The notes below the pieces were generated by a model. That model had not been told where the DNA came from, did no database searches, and was given only the letters and a program-made list of their open reading frames with translations. From the NCBI RefSeq assembly GCF_018860345.1, contig NZ_JAHKPJ010000006.1, positions 68,013 through 132,012 of the forward strand: a stretch of DNA of 64,000 nt, in the 5' to 3' direction. The translations under genes were made by a program, and so were the position numbers. The first letter of the stretch is position 1. Every line of letters starts with the position of its first letter. Positions 36,013 through 45,204 of the stretch are shown here, piece after piece. This DNA comes from Psychrosphaera sp. F3M07. Lineage in GTDB: Bacteria > Pseudomonadota > Gammaproteobacteria > Enterobacterales > Alteromonadaceae.

Positions 36013-36612
36013 ATGATGTTAAAAGTTAAGTTGTTCCTAATACTGTTTTTATGCAGTTTCACAGTATTTGCTATTGATGATGCTGAGTTGGATGAAGATG
36101 GAAACCCTATAGTGGTATCGGAAGCGGTTCCCACTTGGAGTATTAAAAATAAAAACATTGAACTGTCGTCTGATGCTTTGATAGGCAAGGCTTATGTTTT
36201 GCACTTTTGGGCAACCTGGTGTCCATATTGTAAACGTCTGCAACCTGGTTTAGAGACCATAGCAATAGAATATGTTGATAAAGGTATTGAAACGTACGCT
36301 ATTAGTTTTTGGGAAAACCCTCGAGCAAAACCTACACAAGAAATGGAAAGTCGAGGTTTGTCATTTAAAGTGTTGGAAAAAGGCGATGAAGTCGCTAAAT
36401 TACTTGGCGTTCAAAGTACTCCCACAACAATATTTGTGAACCATAAAGGCGAAGTTTCTTTTAAATATATGCTCTCGGATCCTAATGATCCTCAACTTAG
36501 GTTAGCGTACGAAACTTTGATTGATGAAATAGAACAAGACAAAAGAGATTTAGCCGAAGCTGCCGCTCTAGCCGCTGCGAAAAAGAAAGAAGAAGAGGAC
36601 GAGAGCAAATAG
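36013..36612 (+). CDS. TlpA-like periplasmic thioredoxin-fold protein
   Basis: 199 residues. Signal peptide (about 1-20, ending TVFA), then a thioredoxin fold with the redox motif WATWCPYCKRL (about residues 70-80) and the cis-Pro loop GVQSTPTTIFVNHKG. This matches TlpA/ResA-type thiol-disulfide oxidoreductases working outside the inner membrane. The C-terminus is an Ala/Lys/Glu-rich helix (AAALAAAKKKEEEDESK). It is inserted between rlmB and rpsF on the same strand; cytochrome or disulfide-reducing partners are not nearby, so the specific client is unknown. Confidence 0.88.
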   Translation: MMLKVKLFLILFLCSFTVFAIDDAELDEDGNPIVVSEAVPTWSIKNKNIELSSDALIGKAYVLHFWATWCPYCKRLQPGLETIAIEYVDKGIETYAISFWENPRAKPTQEMESRGLSFKVLEKGDEVAKLLGVQSTPTTIFVNHKGEVSFKYMLSDPNDPQLRLAYETLIDEIEQDKRDLAEAAALAAAKKKEEEDESK

Positions 36613-36635
36613 TTTGATAATTAATCACATTGTTC

Positions 36636-36671
36636 TTGTTTTATTAGCTAATCCCCGTATAATTCGCGCCC
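36636..36671 (+). promoter_or_regulatory. rpsF operon promoter with GC-rich discriminator
   Basis: -35 TTGTTT (36636-36641), 16-bp spacer and -10 TATAAT (36658-36663), followed by TCGCGCCC, identical to the 8 bases after the rpmE -10. The leader to the rpsF ATG is about 90 bases. Confidence 0.75.
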
Positions 36672-36675
36672 AAAT

Positions 36676-36718
36676 CAGCCATTAATTATAATTCCTTGCC
36701 TTTGTTCAAGTGTGGCTG
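36676..36718 (+). promoter_or_regulatory. Possible S6:S18-type leader structure
   Basis: CAGCCA (36676-36681) can pair with TGGCTG (36713-36718) to close a stem in the rpsF leader. Autoregulation of rpsF operons by an S6:S18 complex binding the leader is known in several bacteria; whether this stem carries the required bulge is not something I can confirm by reading. Confidence 0.25.
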
Positions 36719-36758
36719 AGCTTGATTTTGAGGCTAAAAATCCATAAGGAATCAAACG

Positions 36759-37097
36759 ATGCGTCATTACGAAATCGTTCTAATGGTTCACCCTGATCAG
36801 AGTGAACAAGTTACAGGTATGATTGAACGTTATACTGGTACTATCACAGAAGCAAATGGACAAATCCACCGTCTTGAAGACTGGGGCCGTCGTCAATTAG
36901 CTTATCCAATTGAGAAACTACACAAAGCACATTATGTTCTTTTGAACATTGAAGCGCCAAGTGAAGTAGTTGCTGAGCTAGAAGAATCTTTCCGCTATAA
37001 CGATGCGGTTTTACGTAGCTTAACTATCCGTAAAGATAGCGCAGTTACAGAAGCTTCTCCTTTAGCTAAAGAAGAGAAGAAAGAACAAGCTGCTTAA
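36759..37097 (+). CDS. rpsF: 30S ribosomal protein S6
   Basis: 112-residue small-subunit protein that forms a dimer with S18. Begins [18 protein letters not shown] and contains [21 protein letters not shown] short acidic tail ([10 protein letters not shown]) corresponds to the glutamate-tailed C-terminus that E. coli S6 acquires. First gene of rpsF-priB-rpsR-rplI. Confidence 0.98.
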   Translation: MRHYEIVLMVHPDQSEQVTGMIERYTGTITEANGQIHRLEDWGRRQLAYPIEKLHKAHYVLLNIEAPSEVVAELEESFRYNDAVLRSLTIRKDSAVTEASPLAKEEKKEQAA

Positions 37098-37119
37098 TTT
37101 GCGCTGGAGTAAGTCTTAA

Positions 37120-37425
37120 GTGTTTAATCAAGTTGTATTAAGTGGCCTGATTTGCAAAGCACCTAAGTTTTCAGAAAGCCCAGCAGGGGTGGTGCATGGT
37201 CAATTCTCAATTGAACATAAATCCATACAGCAAGAGTCAGAGTTTAGTAGAAATGCTTATATTCGAATTCATGTTGTAACCTGTGGCAAAGAGCAACAAC
37301 AGTTAATTAAAAATTTTATTGTTGGTGATGCAGTTCAAGTGAGTGGTTTTTTAAACCGTCACGAAAGTAATAAAGGGACTCCCATTATTGCCTTGCATGC
37401 TCAACAAATAGAAATACTCAATTAG
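37120..37425 (+). CDS. priB: Primosomal replication protein N (PriB)
   Basis: 101-residue single-stranded DNA-binding OB-fold protein that links PriA to DnaT in replication restart. Visible: [21 protein letters not shown], shown in part as [11 protein letters not shown], then [13 protein letters not shown] and [15 protein letters not shown]. It starts with GTG at 37120 (GGAG 10 bases upstream) inside the S6-S18 operon, as in enterics. PriA is also in this window. Confidence 0.95.
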   Translation: MFNQVVLSGLICKAPKFSESPAGVVHGQFSIEHKSIQQESEFSRNAYIRIHVVTCGKEQQQLIKNFIVGDAVQVSGFLNRHESNKGTPIIALHAQQIEILN

Positions 37426-37435
37426 GAGAATTCAA

Positions 37436-37663
37436 ATGGCACGTTATTTCAGACGTCGTAAAGTATGCCGTTTCAAAGCTGATGGCGTAAAAGAGATAGA
37501 TTATAAAGATCTAGCAACATTACGTAACTATGTTACAGAAAGTGGCAAAATCGTACCAAGTCGTATTACTGGTACAAGCGCAAAGTATCAACGCCAACTA
37601 GCTCGTGCAATCAAACGCGCACGCTATGTAGCATTGTTACCTTACACTGACTTACATCAATAA
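37436..37663 (+). CDS. rpsR: 30S ribosomal protein S18
   Basis: 75-residue basic small-subunit protein: [20 protein letters not shown], then [22 protein letters not shown] and LLPYTD. Length equal to E. coli. It pairs with S6; 10 bp after priB, with AGGAG upstream. Confidence 0.98.
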   Translation: MARYFRRRKVCRFKADGVKEIDYKDLATLRNYVTESGKIVPSRITGTSAKYQRQLARAIKRARYVALLPYTDLHQ

Positions 37664-37677
37664 GAGGAATAATAAAT

Positions 37678-38130
37678 ATGAACGTTATCCTTTTAGATAA
37701 AGTTGCTAACTTAGGTTCACTAGGCGACAACGTAAACGTTAAGTCTGGTTTTGCTCGTAACTTCCTTTTCCCTCAAGGAAAAGCAGTTCCAGCAACTAAA
37801 GCTAACACTGAACAGTTTGAAGCGCGTCGCGCTGAATTAGAGAAGAAAGTTGCTGCTGAATTAGCATCTGCTGAAGCTCGTGCTGACAAAGTAACTGGTC
37901 TTGGTGAAGTGACTATCGCTTCTAAAGCTGGTGAAGAAGGCAAATTATTCGGTTCAATCGGTACTCGTGATATTGCATTAGCAATCACTGATGCTGGTGT
38001 TGAAGTTGCTAAAGCGGAAGTTAAAATGCCTGAAGGCGTTATCCGTGAAGTTGGTGAATTTGATATTGCTATCCAATTACACCCAGAAGTTACTGCAACA
38101 ATTAAAATTGTAGTAATCGCTGAAGCTTAA
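37678..38130 (+). CDS. rplI: 50S ribosomal protein L9
   Basis: 150-residue large-subunit protein with two globular domains joined by a long helix. [20 protein letters not shown] and [14 protein letters not shown] form the N-domain; ERAELEKK-type alanine/glutamate-rich helix follows; the C-domain ends in [11 protein letters not shown]. Last gene of the rpsF operon. Confidence 0.98.
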   Translation: MNVILLDKVANLGSLGDNVNVKSGFARNFLFPQGKAVPATKANTEQFEARRAELEKKVAAELASAEARADKVTGLGEVTIASKAGEEGKLFGSIGTRDIALAITDAGVEVAKAEVKMPEGVIREVGEFDIAIQLHPEVTATIKIVVIAEA

Positions 38131-38166
38131 TTCATACACCGCTTGCGGTTATGAATTGATGAATAA

Positions 38167-38194
38167 AAACACCGTCTAAGGACGGTGTTTTTTT
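38167..38194 (+). terminator. rpsF-rplI operon terminator
   Basis: AAACACCGTC (38167-38176), loop TAAG, GACGGTGTTT (38181-38190) and a continued T-run. Confidence 0.93.
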
Positions 38195-38369
38195 ATGCCT
38201 AAAATCTATCAACGTAAGTAGAGGGAATTTGTCGCTTATCCCCGATTCGGTGCAAGGTAGTAAAGTAAAGTTACCTTTTGCTAGAATTATGAAAATAGCT
38301 AATTAGAGTTAATACTCGAAATATAACTGGTAAAAATATATACTACGCACCACAAAATTTGAGGTGAAA

Positions 38370-39014
38370 ATGAAAAAGATAGCATTTGAATGGTACGCGA
38401 TAATAGAAGGTTGCTTCTTGGTTGCGTTGGGCTTTTTCTTTTTGCAGTCCAGCCAGTTATTGGTCGGTGGTACTGGTGGACTAGCTGCCATATCTAACCA
38501 TGTCTATGAAATAAGCTTAGGTACTTGGTTTTTCTTAATTAATTTACCTTTCTTTATGATTGCCTATAAACAAATGGGCAAGTCATTCACGTTCAAAAGT
38601 ATATTTGCGATAGCGCTTGTTTCAACCTTATCCGATACGTTGTCATCATTAATTGTCATTGACACCATTCCTCTTTGGTTAGCGGCCTTCATCGGCGGTG
38701 GGTTAATGGGGATAGGACTTTTGTTGGTATTTCGACATGGTGCGTCATTAGGAGGGGTGAATATTCTGGCTCTCTATTTAGAGAAACATTATGGTATTCA
38801 TACCGGTAAAGTTATTTTTGTGATTGATATGACGGTGCTTACGTTGGCATTCCAAGTGTATTCTGCACATCAAGTTCTGTATTCAGTGGTTGCTTCGTTA
38901 GTATTAACCTCAGTCATCGGCCGTTATCATAAAAAAGCGCCTATCAGTCAACAACAACCAAAACCAGACCGCCTCAAATCAAGATTCAAACGATTTAAGC
39001 TGTTATTTAAGTAA
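38370..39014 (+). CDS. YitT-family membrane protein
   Basis: 214 residues with five to six hydrophobic segments. The family-specific glycine motif LLVGGTGGLAAISNHVY (about 30-46) and GLLLVFRHGASLGGVNILALYL are present. The short cytoplasmic C-terminus is basic (KSRFKRFKLLFK). YitT proteins are inner-membrane proteins of uncertain function. The version without the C-terminal DUF2179 domain is seen here. I start at the ATG at 38370 because GAGGTG precedes it; a GTG at 38364 lies inside that site. Confidence 0.88.
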   Translation: MKKIAFEWYAIIEGCFLVALGFFFLQSSQLLVGGTGGLAAISNHVYEISLGTWFFLINLPFFMIAYKQMGKSFTFKSIFAIALVSTLSDTLSSLIVIDTIPLWLAAFIGGGLMGIGLLLVFRHGASLGGVNILALYLEKHYGIHTGKVIFVIDMTVLTLAFQVYSAHQVLYSVVASLVLTSVIGRYHKKAPISQQQPKPDRLKSRFKRFKLLFK

Positions 39015-39181
39015 TTAGCTATTTATCTCTCAATTGGGAATGATTTTCATCTCCACGTTGCGAAAAATAAAAGATAAACAAAGCCTAGGCTTGAATTAAA
39101 TATAAATTTCCTGATAATCAGAACGTGTTTAATTACTTCTGAGTTTCGTTATTAAGCGAAATTTAGGTTATCAGAGTCCCA

Positions 39182-39961
39182 ATGAATAAAATTATATGTT
39201 TATGTTTAGCGCTAACGATATTTGTTTTTTCGAGTGTAGGATTCGCGGCCAATAAATTTAATTTAAAGCCTACTAAACTGCCAGTTATCACTTTTTATAC
39301 AGAAAACTTCCCTCCTGCAAACTATATGGAAAATAATGAATTAGTCGGTATTACCGTTGATTCATTAAAACTAATATGGGCCGATTTAAACTTACCCGAT
39401 CAGGAAGTGACTATTGTTCCTTGGACAAGGGGTTATCGAAATGTGTTAAAACAACCCAATTCAGCCTTATTTACTATGTCTAAAATTGAAGCAAGAGAAG
39501 ATCTATTTAAATGGGTAGGACCATTTTTTAAATCGGTGCATGTATTGATGGCGAAAAAAAGTTCAAACCTTAAGTTTGATAATTTTGGTGATGTGTTAAA
39601 TCATAAAATTGCGACAATCCAAGGTGATATATCTGAAATTTCGTTGTTACAAATGGGCTTCCCTGATTTTAATATGGCGAAAGTACAAAATTTAGAGCGT
39701 GCATTTATTATGCTGCAATCTGGGCGTGTGGATATGATGATGGTCTCTATGCATGGATTTCAACATTTAACCGATCGATTAAACGCAGATGCAAGTAAAT
39801 ATGAGCAAGTTTGGCGAGTAAATCAAATTGGCAATTATTTAGCGTTTAACAAAAAAACACCGGATAAAGTGATTCAAGCCTATCAAAAGTCATTGGATAA
39901 TGTGGCTAGTGAACGTACATTAATTAAGAAAAAATACAATTTACCTCAAATCGAATACTAA
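39182..39961 (+). CDS. Periplasmic solute-binding protein (SBP_bac_3-like)
   Basis: 259 residues. A signal peptide (about 1-22, ending VGFAA) precedes a type 2 periplasmic binding fold: ITFYTENFPPANYMENNEL, GITVDSLKLIW, TMSKIEAREDLFKWVGPF and LQSGRVDMMMVS. It resembles the family 3 substrate-binding proteins but has no ABC transporter genes beside it, so it may serve sensing or a distant transporter. The ligand is unknown. A 24-bp gap leads to the 2-hydroxyacid dehydrogenase gene. Confidence 0.85.
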   Translation: MNKIICLCLALTIFVFSSVGFAANKFNLKPTKLPVITFYTENFPPANYMENNELVGITVDSLKLIWADLNLPDQEVTIVPWTRGYRNVLKQPNSALFTMSKIEAREDLFKWVGPFFKSVHVLMAKKSSNLKFDNFGDVLNHKIATIQGDISEISLLQMGFPDFNMAKVQNLERAFIMLQSGRVDMMMVSMHGFQHLTDRLNADASKYEQVWRVNQIGNYLAFNKKTPDKVIQAYQKSLDNVASERTLIKKKYNLPQIEY

Positions 39962-39985
39962 CCTTTATGATAAATAGATTTTAAA

Positions 39986-40933
39986 ATGAAAGCGTCTCAA
40001 TTAACGGGTGTTTTTTTAGATGCAGCAACCATGGGGCAGGATATTGATCTTGAGCTGTTAAACGCCTTACCCCTAGATTGGATTTCATATCCTTACACAT
40101 CTCCTAATGAAGTGCTCGAGCGCAGTAATAATGCACAGGTTATCATTACCAATAAAGTTAAATTGGATGCATCCGTTTTATCACAATTACCAGATTTAAA
40201 GTTGATATGTGTCGCGGCCACTGGCATGGATAATATTGATTTAATCGCCGCGGATGCCCATGGTGTTGTTGTTAAGAATGCAAAAAATTATGCAGGAAAC
40301 TCAGTGGCACAATTAGTTATTAGTTTAATGTTAGAGCTAGTGAATAACACAAGTAAGTACAGTCAACGTGTGCAACAGGGCTATTGGAGCAAGAGTAAGT
40401 CATTTTGTTTATTGGACTTCCCGATATCTGAATTAACAAATAAAACTTTAGGTTTAATAGGTTATGGCACTTTAGCTAAATCAGTAGAGAAAATTGCTGC
40501 TGCATTTGATATGAACGTTATTATTTCTGATCATAAAGATGCCAACACAGTGAGAGAAGGCAGAGTCAGTTTTGATGAAGTGCTCAAAACCTCTGACGTC
40601 ATTAGTATTCATTGTCCGTTAACAGCAAAAACAACCAACTTAATCAGTGCCGCTGAATTGAATTTAATGAAATCTAATGCGGTAATAATCAATACAGCTA
40701 GGGGGGGCATTATTAATGAGGCTGATTTAATTGAAGCCTTGCAGCAAAATAAGATATTAGGTGCAGCGGTGGATGTATTAACGGTAGAACCGCCCACTGC
40801 AGATCATTTAATGTTAAACACTCCTTTGGATAATTTAATTATCACACCACATATTGCGTGGGCAAGCGTTGAAGCCCGCCAACGATTATTACAACAAGTG
40901 TGTGACAATATCACAGAACATTTTGCTCTGTGA
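39986..40933 (+). CDS. D-2-hydroxyacid dehydrogenase family protein
   Basis: 315-residue NAD(P)-dependent oxidoreductase. ATGMDNIDLIAADAHG and VKNAKNYAGNSVAQLVISLML come first, then the Rossmann loop GLIGYGTLAKSV (the last glycine of GxGxxG is Ala), HCPLTAKTTNLI, catalytic NTARGGIINE (Arg), VEPPTAD (Glu) and TPHIAWAS (His). The pattern resembles hydroxypyruvate/glycerate-type enzymes of the family. It faces the polyol operon end to end, but a functional link is not shown. Confidence 0.92.
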   Translation: MKASQLTGVFLDAATMGQDIDLELLNALPLDWISYPYTSPNEVLERSNNAQVIITNKVKLDASVLSQLPDLKLICVAATGMDNIDLIAADAHGVVVKNAKNYAGNSVAQLVISLMLELVNNTSKYSQRVQQGYWSKSKSFCLLDFPISELTNKTLGLIGYGTLAKSVEKIAAAFDMNVIISDHKDANTVREGRVSFDEVLKTSDVISIHCPLTAKTTNLISAAELNLMKSNAVIINTARGGIINEADLIEALQQNKILGAAVDVLTVEPPTADHLMLNTPLDNLIITPHIAWASVEARQRLLQQVCDNITEHFAL

Positions 40934-40955
40934 TAACTTATAAAAGGTGACTTTT

Positions 40956-41876
40956 TTATTCAACGGGGTTCATAAACTGATTAATATCTTGGTGGGTTAG
41001 AGTAGGGGTTGCCCCTTGATTTTGAGCCACCATCGCACCAACCGCACAGGCAAAATCTATAGCGTATTGTGCATCATCGTTACTACATAATTGATAAATC
41101 AACGACCCTAGGAATGAATCCCCAGCCCCCACGGTATCCACAACACTGATCAAGTAGCCAGAGTTATAATAATTAACCCCTTTAATTGCTAACAGTGCGC
41201 CATGGCTACCTTTGGTTACGCATAAATAGTCGGTATTGGTTTGTTGGGAAATAAAAGCAAGGTTCTGTTCTAATGAATGGTATTTACAACCCATGGCTTT
41301 TGCGATTTCATATAACTCTTCGTCGTTGAGTTTTATAAAGTCAGCCAGTTTCATTAATTCAATTAAGCTTTCTAATGAATAATGCGGCGCACGTAAGTTA
41401 ACATCAAATACTTTAAATTTAGCGACCTTAAGTAATGAATGTAAAGTTGATAAAGAAACTGGACTCCGGCCAATTAAGCTGCCAAAAACAAACACATCAT
41501 CACCTTGTACTTTGTCACTTAGCTGATTGGTCAGTGTTATATTATCCCAGGCTGTATCAGATACTATCTCGTATGTAGCGCTGCCACTTTTATCAAGCGT
41601 TACTTCTACCGTACTGGTCTTTTTGTTATCGTTAATGCTGATATAATCGCAACTTAGATCTCTACTCCTAATTTCTTCTAGTAAGCCTTGTCCCAATGGA
41701 TCATTTCCAACCGAGCTAAGCATGGTTGCTTTAATACCTAAAGAGTTGATACGAAAACACATATTAAGTGGTGCACCACCTAAGCGTTTACCGTTATCAA
41801 AACAATCCCATAACACTTCACCAAAACAGCTTACGCGGATCTGATCAGATGTTTTCTGGCTGATTAGAATACTCAT
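40956..41876 (-). CDS. PfkB-family carbohydrate kinase (fructokinase-like)
   Basis: 306-residue ribokinase-fold kinase. GGAPLNMCFRINSLG (about 33-47) is the substrate-side glycine motif, and VVDTVGAGDSFLGSLIYQL near residue 250 carries the catalytic Asp and anion hole. FDVNLRAPHY and VTKGSHGALL complete the pattern of fructokinases. It overlaps the mannitol dehydrogenase gene by 4 bases (ATGA), so the two are translationally coupled: oxidation of a hexitol to fructose then phosphorylation would form one route. Last gene of the operon. Confidence 0.9.
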   Translation of the reverse strand: MSILISQKTSDQIRVSCFGEVLWDCFDNGKRLGGAPLNMCFRINSLGIKATMLSSVGNDPLGQGLLEEIRSRDLSCDYISINDNKKTSTVEVTLDKSGSATYEIVSDTAWDNITLTNQLSDKVQGDDVFVFGSLIGRSPVSLSTLHSLLKVAKFKVFDVNLRAPHYSLESLIELMKLADFIKLNDEELYEIAKAMGCKYHSLEQNLAFISQQTNTDYLCVTKGSHGALLAIKGVNYYNSGYLISVVDTVGAGDSFLGSLIYQLCSNDDAQYAIDFACAVGAMVAQNQGATPTLTHQDINQFMNPVE

Positions 41877-43402
41877 ATTTTTTTGCTCTTTTTAGATAAT
41901 GTGGCTGCCATAATTTGTTTTATTTGGCTATTAGGGGCATAAAGCGCAGCGATTGCTTTTTTATACTCAGTAACAAATTCACGATCATGAGCTAAATAGC
42001 CAAATACGCTGTGTAAATTAATGAATGCTAATGGATCAACAGCGGTTTGTTGTGCTTGTTTATTAAGTTCTTGAGCCATCACATCATGGATTTCAAGTGC
42101 CTGATTTTGTTCATTTAAACCTTTATCGCTATATAGACACCAAGCGGCAATAACTAAAGCAGATAAAGACACATCTCTATTTTGCGCTAAGTTCTCATTA
42201 ATACTCGATATTAAAAACTTAGGTAATTTGGCTGAGGTTTCAGAGCAGATCCTTGCTAAATTATCTTTAATATTGGGATTAGAAAAACGCTCAAGTAAAA
42301 CGTCTTTATATTCTTCAAGATCAATACCTGGAAGTGATTCTAATAATGGCGTTACTTCTAAATCCATGAACGCACGTAAATATTTTGCAAATAAAGGGTC
42401 AGATACGGTTTGATCTATTGTTTGATAACCATGTATCGAACCCAATAAACCAAGAACGGAATGCCCAGCATTAAGTAAACGTATCTTCATTTTTTCATAC
42501 GGTGTTACGTCAGAGACAAATTGCGCGCCGAATTGATCCCAGTTAGGGCGGCCGTTACTGAAATTGTCCTCAATGACCCACTGAGTAAATGACTCACATG
42601 TAATAGGCCAGCCATCTGACATTTGGTAAGCTTGTGTTACATAATCAATATCACTTTGTTGAGAAATAGGAGTGATACGATCAACCATGGCATTTGGAAA
42701 GGCTACGTGTTGTTCTATCCATTGGCTTAATGCTAAATCTTGTTTTTGTGCAAATGCCAGTAACATGTTACGTGTTACATGACCATTGTGTTGAATGTTG
42801 TCACAGGATTGTACGGTAAAAGCAGGAAGACCTTGTTCTTTACGCAGTTTAAGTGCTGCTGTGATATAACCAAAGGCAGTTATCGGCTGAGTTGGATTGT
42901 TTAAGTCATGAATGATATCTGGGTTATCGTAATCAAATTCTCCAGTGGCAGGGTGAAAATTATAACCACCTTCGGTGATAGTCAATGACACAATTTTAGT
43001 ATCAATGTGTGCCATTTTATCAATCACAGCTTGTTTATTTTCTGGGGCAAATAAAAACTCCATCATAGAACCAATTACCGTATTTTCAATTTTCCCATTT
43101 GGATGGCGTACGGTTAAAGTATACAAATTATCTTGTTTTTGCAGTATATCCCGAAGTCCTCTATTTGCTTCAAGCAAGCCGACACCACAAATTCCCCATT
43201 GTTCATTTCCTGGCGTTTTTAATAATTCATTAATATACGCCGCTTGATGTGCGCGATGAAATCCACCGACACCAATGTGAACGATTCCAGACTTGATTTT
43301 ACTTCGATCGTAAGTAGGTACGTCAACATCCGCAGGCAAGTAGGCAAGATTATGTTGATTTAACTCAGTGGTTTGAGCTGGTTTTTGTTGTGTTTGTGTC
43401 AT
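41873..43402 (-). CDS. Mannitol dehydrogenase family oxidoreductase
   Basis: 509-residue polyol-specific long-chain dehydrogenase. The nucleotide-binding IVHIGVGGFHRAHQAAYI, FTVQSCDNIQHNGHVTRNML, the central MVDRITP and the catalytic KMKIRLLNAGHSVLGLLG (Lys, Asn, His) are all present. The length fits mannitol 2-dehydrogenase (about 490) rather than MtlD mannitol-1-phosphate dehydrogenase (about 380). Fructuronate reductase is a close relative and cannot be excluded. The neighbouring fructokinase favours mannitol or another hexitol. Confidence 0.9.
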   Translation of the reverse strand: MTQTQQKPAQTTELNQHNLAYLPADVDVPTYDRSKIKSGIVHIGVGGFHRAHQAAYINELLKTPGNEQWGICGVGLLEANRGLRDILQKQDNLYTLTVRHPNGKIENTVIGSMMEFLFAPENKQAVIDKMAHIDTKIVSLTITEGGYNFHPATGEFDYDNPDIIHDLNNPTQPITAFGYITAALKLRKEQGLPAFTVQSCDNIQHNGHVTRNMLLAFAQKQDLALSQWIEQHVAFPNAMVDRITPISQQSDIDYVTQAYQMSDGWPITCESFTQWVIEDNFSNGRPNWDQFGAQFVSDVTPYEKMKIRLLNAGHSVLGLLGSIHGYQTIDQTVSDPLFAKYLRAFMDLEVTPLLESLPGIDLEEYKDVLLERFSNPNIKDNLARICSETSAKLPKFLISSINENLAQNRDVSLSALVIAAWCLYSDKGLNEQNQALEIHDVMAQELNKQAQQTAVDPLAFINLHSVFGYLAHDREFVTEYKKAIAALYAPNSQIKQIMAATLSKKSKKI

Positions 43403-43430
43403 GATGTAGCCTTACTAAAACAAATTAATT

Positions 43431-45155
43431 TTATGCTTGGATGTTCATTGCTTTATGTCGTCTTAACGACAAATAAGCACTGGAAAAATAGCTTAATGTG
43501 CAAATGAAGCAGGCTATTTCGAATTGTGATTTATTGATCTGGTAGACCGTCATTGAGTCGCTGAAAAACATAACTTGGCTGGCAAACCCAATAATAATTA
43601 ATAATGAGGTAAACGAAATAGCGTTTAGTAATTTGCTGAGTGTTGTGCTGTCGATGATATGCTCAGGTTGGTTTTCTGCTTGTTTAGCCTGATATTCTTT
43701 TATTGCTAATAAATGCTGCTGCTCAGCAATGATCTGTTGACTGTAATCTTCATCAGCTCCGTATTTTTTAGCTAACAAGGTATAAACCACAATAGTGAAA
43801 AACCAAGTTGGAATGAATAAATAATAGAAGGACATCACATCCAAGAAATTTAAGCCAAAGCCAAATACCAGAGCCAGAGCCCAAGATGCAATTGCAGGAA
43901 CACTACGAGTTATATTTTTGTACTTAACCCAATAACGAGTGAGTCCAATTTTAGGAAATAACACATGCTCAGCAAATACAATCCCACCAACCGGAACCAC
44001 AAGTAAGCCTGCATAAGTTAATAGAGGTAACATTTGTGAAAATACAAAAGGAAAACAAGCAATAACAACGGTGACCATACCAACAATTGCGGTGGTGCGT
44101 TCTCTAGAGTGGTTAACAAAAATAGATTGTGCGGCTAAACCAGCACGGTATAGATTGGCATTTGCCGTCGTCCAACCTGCAATGATAATAATAACGAACC
44201 CTGTCCAGCCAAGAGCGTGATAAGCAACATCACCAGGGTCGAGTGAAGAGATTGTTGTTTTAAGCAGTACAGCAGCACCTGCTCCCATAATACCTGCAGA
44301 TATCCATGCTAAGTAGTGGCCAAAAAACATGCCTACGCCAGAAAACAATCCGTAACTTTTACGTTTAGCAAATCTAAAAATAGCCATGTCGATTAAACCA
44401 AAGTGAGTAATAGAGTTGGCAGCCCACGCAAAACCGATTACTTCAAATAAGCCAATGCCTTCTTCCCCCTCAGCATTGGTACCTGTCCAAATAGAGGCGT
44501 CGCCTATGGTCATGAAATCTTGCCAACTACTGACAGTGGTAACTCCCAATACATGATTGGAAAGCTCTGGAAATAAAGCAAATGAACCGGCAATAAAAAT
44601 AGCGAATAACCAAGGCGCACAAATTTTAGAAAAGTCAGCTACGGTTGAAAAACCATACATAGCAACAAGCACCACAATAGAACCAACCGCTAATACGATT
44701 AATACAAACCAAAAACTATTGGGGTACCAATTAAGTTGTGCAGGAATATCAAATAAAAACCGTACTGCAGTGGATGATACTGTGATCATCGCGGCGGATA
44801 TGACACTAAAAATAACGACATTGGCCCAGTTATAAAGCTTGGTCATGGAGTTGCCCGCTATTTTATTTAAATAGTTATATAGGCTTAAACGAGTTTCTAC
44901 TGCTATTGGCGTAGTCAGTAACCACCATGAACACATAGCGAGTAAGTTACCAATTAATAAGCCTAATAAAATATCGCTGGTGGCAGCGCCTAACGCCACA
45001 AATGTTGCTCCAATAACAAACTCTGTTGCGGCAACATGCTCCCCAGCATATAAACCAGCAAAGTGTTTCCAGCCATGTAGCTTATTATCTGCAACTGGCA
45101 ATTGCTCTTCATTTACGTCACCAAATGATTGGTTTTGTTGACTTGTTGCCATCAT
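43431..45155 (-). CDS. NCS1-family (cytosine/purine permease-type) transporter
   Basis: 574-residue inner-membrane transporter with about 12 helices. Visible NCS1-type features: an early VAATEFVIGATFVALGAAT, the internal GWTTANANLYRAGLAAQSIFV (the NxNxY segment of this family) and FVFSQMLPLLTYAGLLVVPVGGI. It is longer than CodB (419), mainly through C-terminal segments. No cytosine deaminase is nearby. The operon neighbours are a hexitol dehydrogenase and a fructokinase, so I infer a sugar alcohol substrate, which would be unusual for the family. Confidence 0.85.
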   Translation of the reverse strand: MMATSQQNQSFGDVNEEQLPVADNKLHGWKHFAGLYAGEHVAATEFVIGATFVALGAATSDILLGLLIGNLLAMCSWWLLTTPIAVETRLSLYNYLNKIAGNSMTKLYNWANVVIFSVISAAMITVSSTAVRFLFDIPAQLNWYPNSFWFVLIVLAVGSIVVLVAMYGFSTVADFSKICAPWLFAIFIAGSFALFPELSNHVLGVTTVSSWQDFMTIGDASIWTGTNAEGEEGIGLFEVIGFAWAANSITHFGLIDMAIFRFAKRKSYGLFSGVGMFFGHYLAWISAGIMGAGAAVLLKTTISSLDPGDVAYHALGWTGFVIIIIAGWTTANANLYRAGLAAQSIFVNHSRERTTAIVGMVTVVIACFPFVFSQMLPLLTYAGLLVVPVGGIVFAEHVLFPKIGLTRYWVKYKNITRSVPAIASWALALVFGFGLNFLDVMSFYYLFIPTWFFTIVVYTLLAKKYGADEDYSQQIIAEQQHLLAIKEYQAKQAENQPEHIIDSTTLSKLLNAISFTSLLIIIGFASQVMFFSDSMTVYQINKSQFEIACFICTLSYFSSAYLSLRRHKAMNIQA

Positions 45156-45204
45156 ATTTTCCTGTTGTTTTTTTAGTATCGACCTGCCTAATTAGCAAGT
45201 ACTT

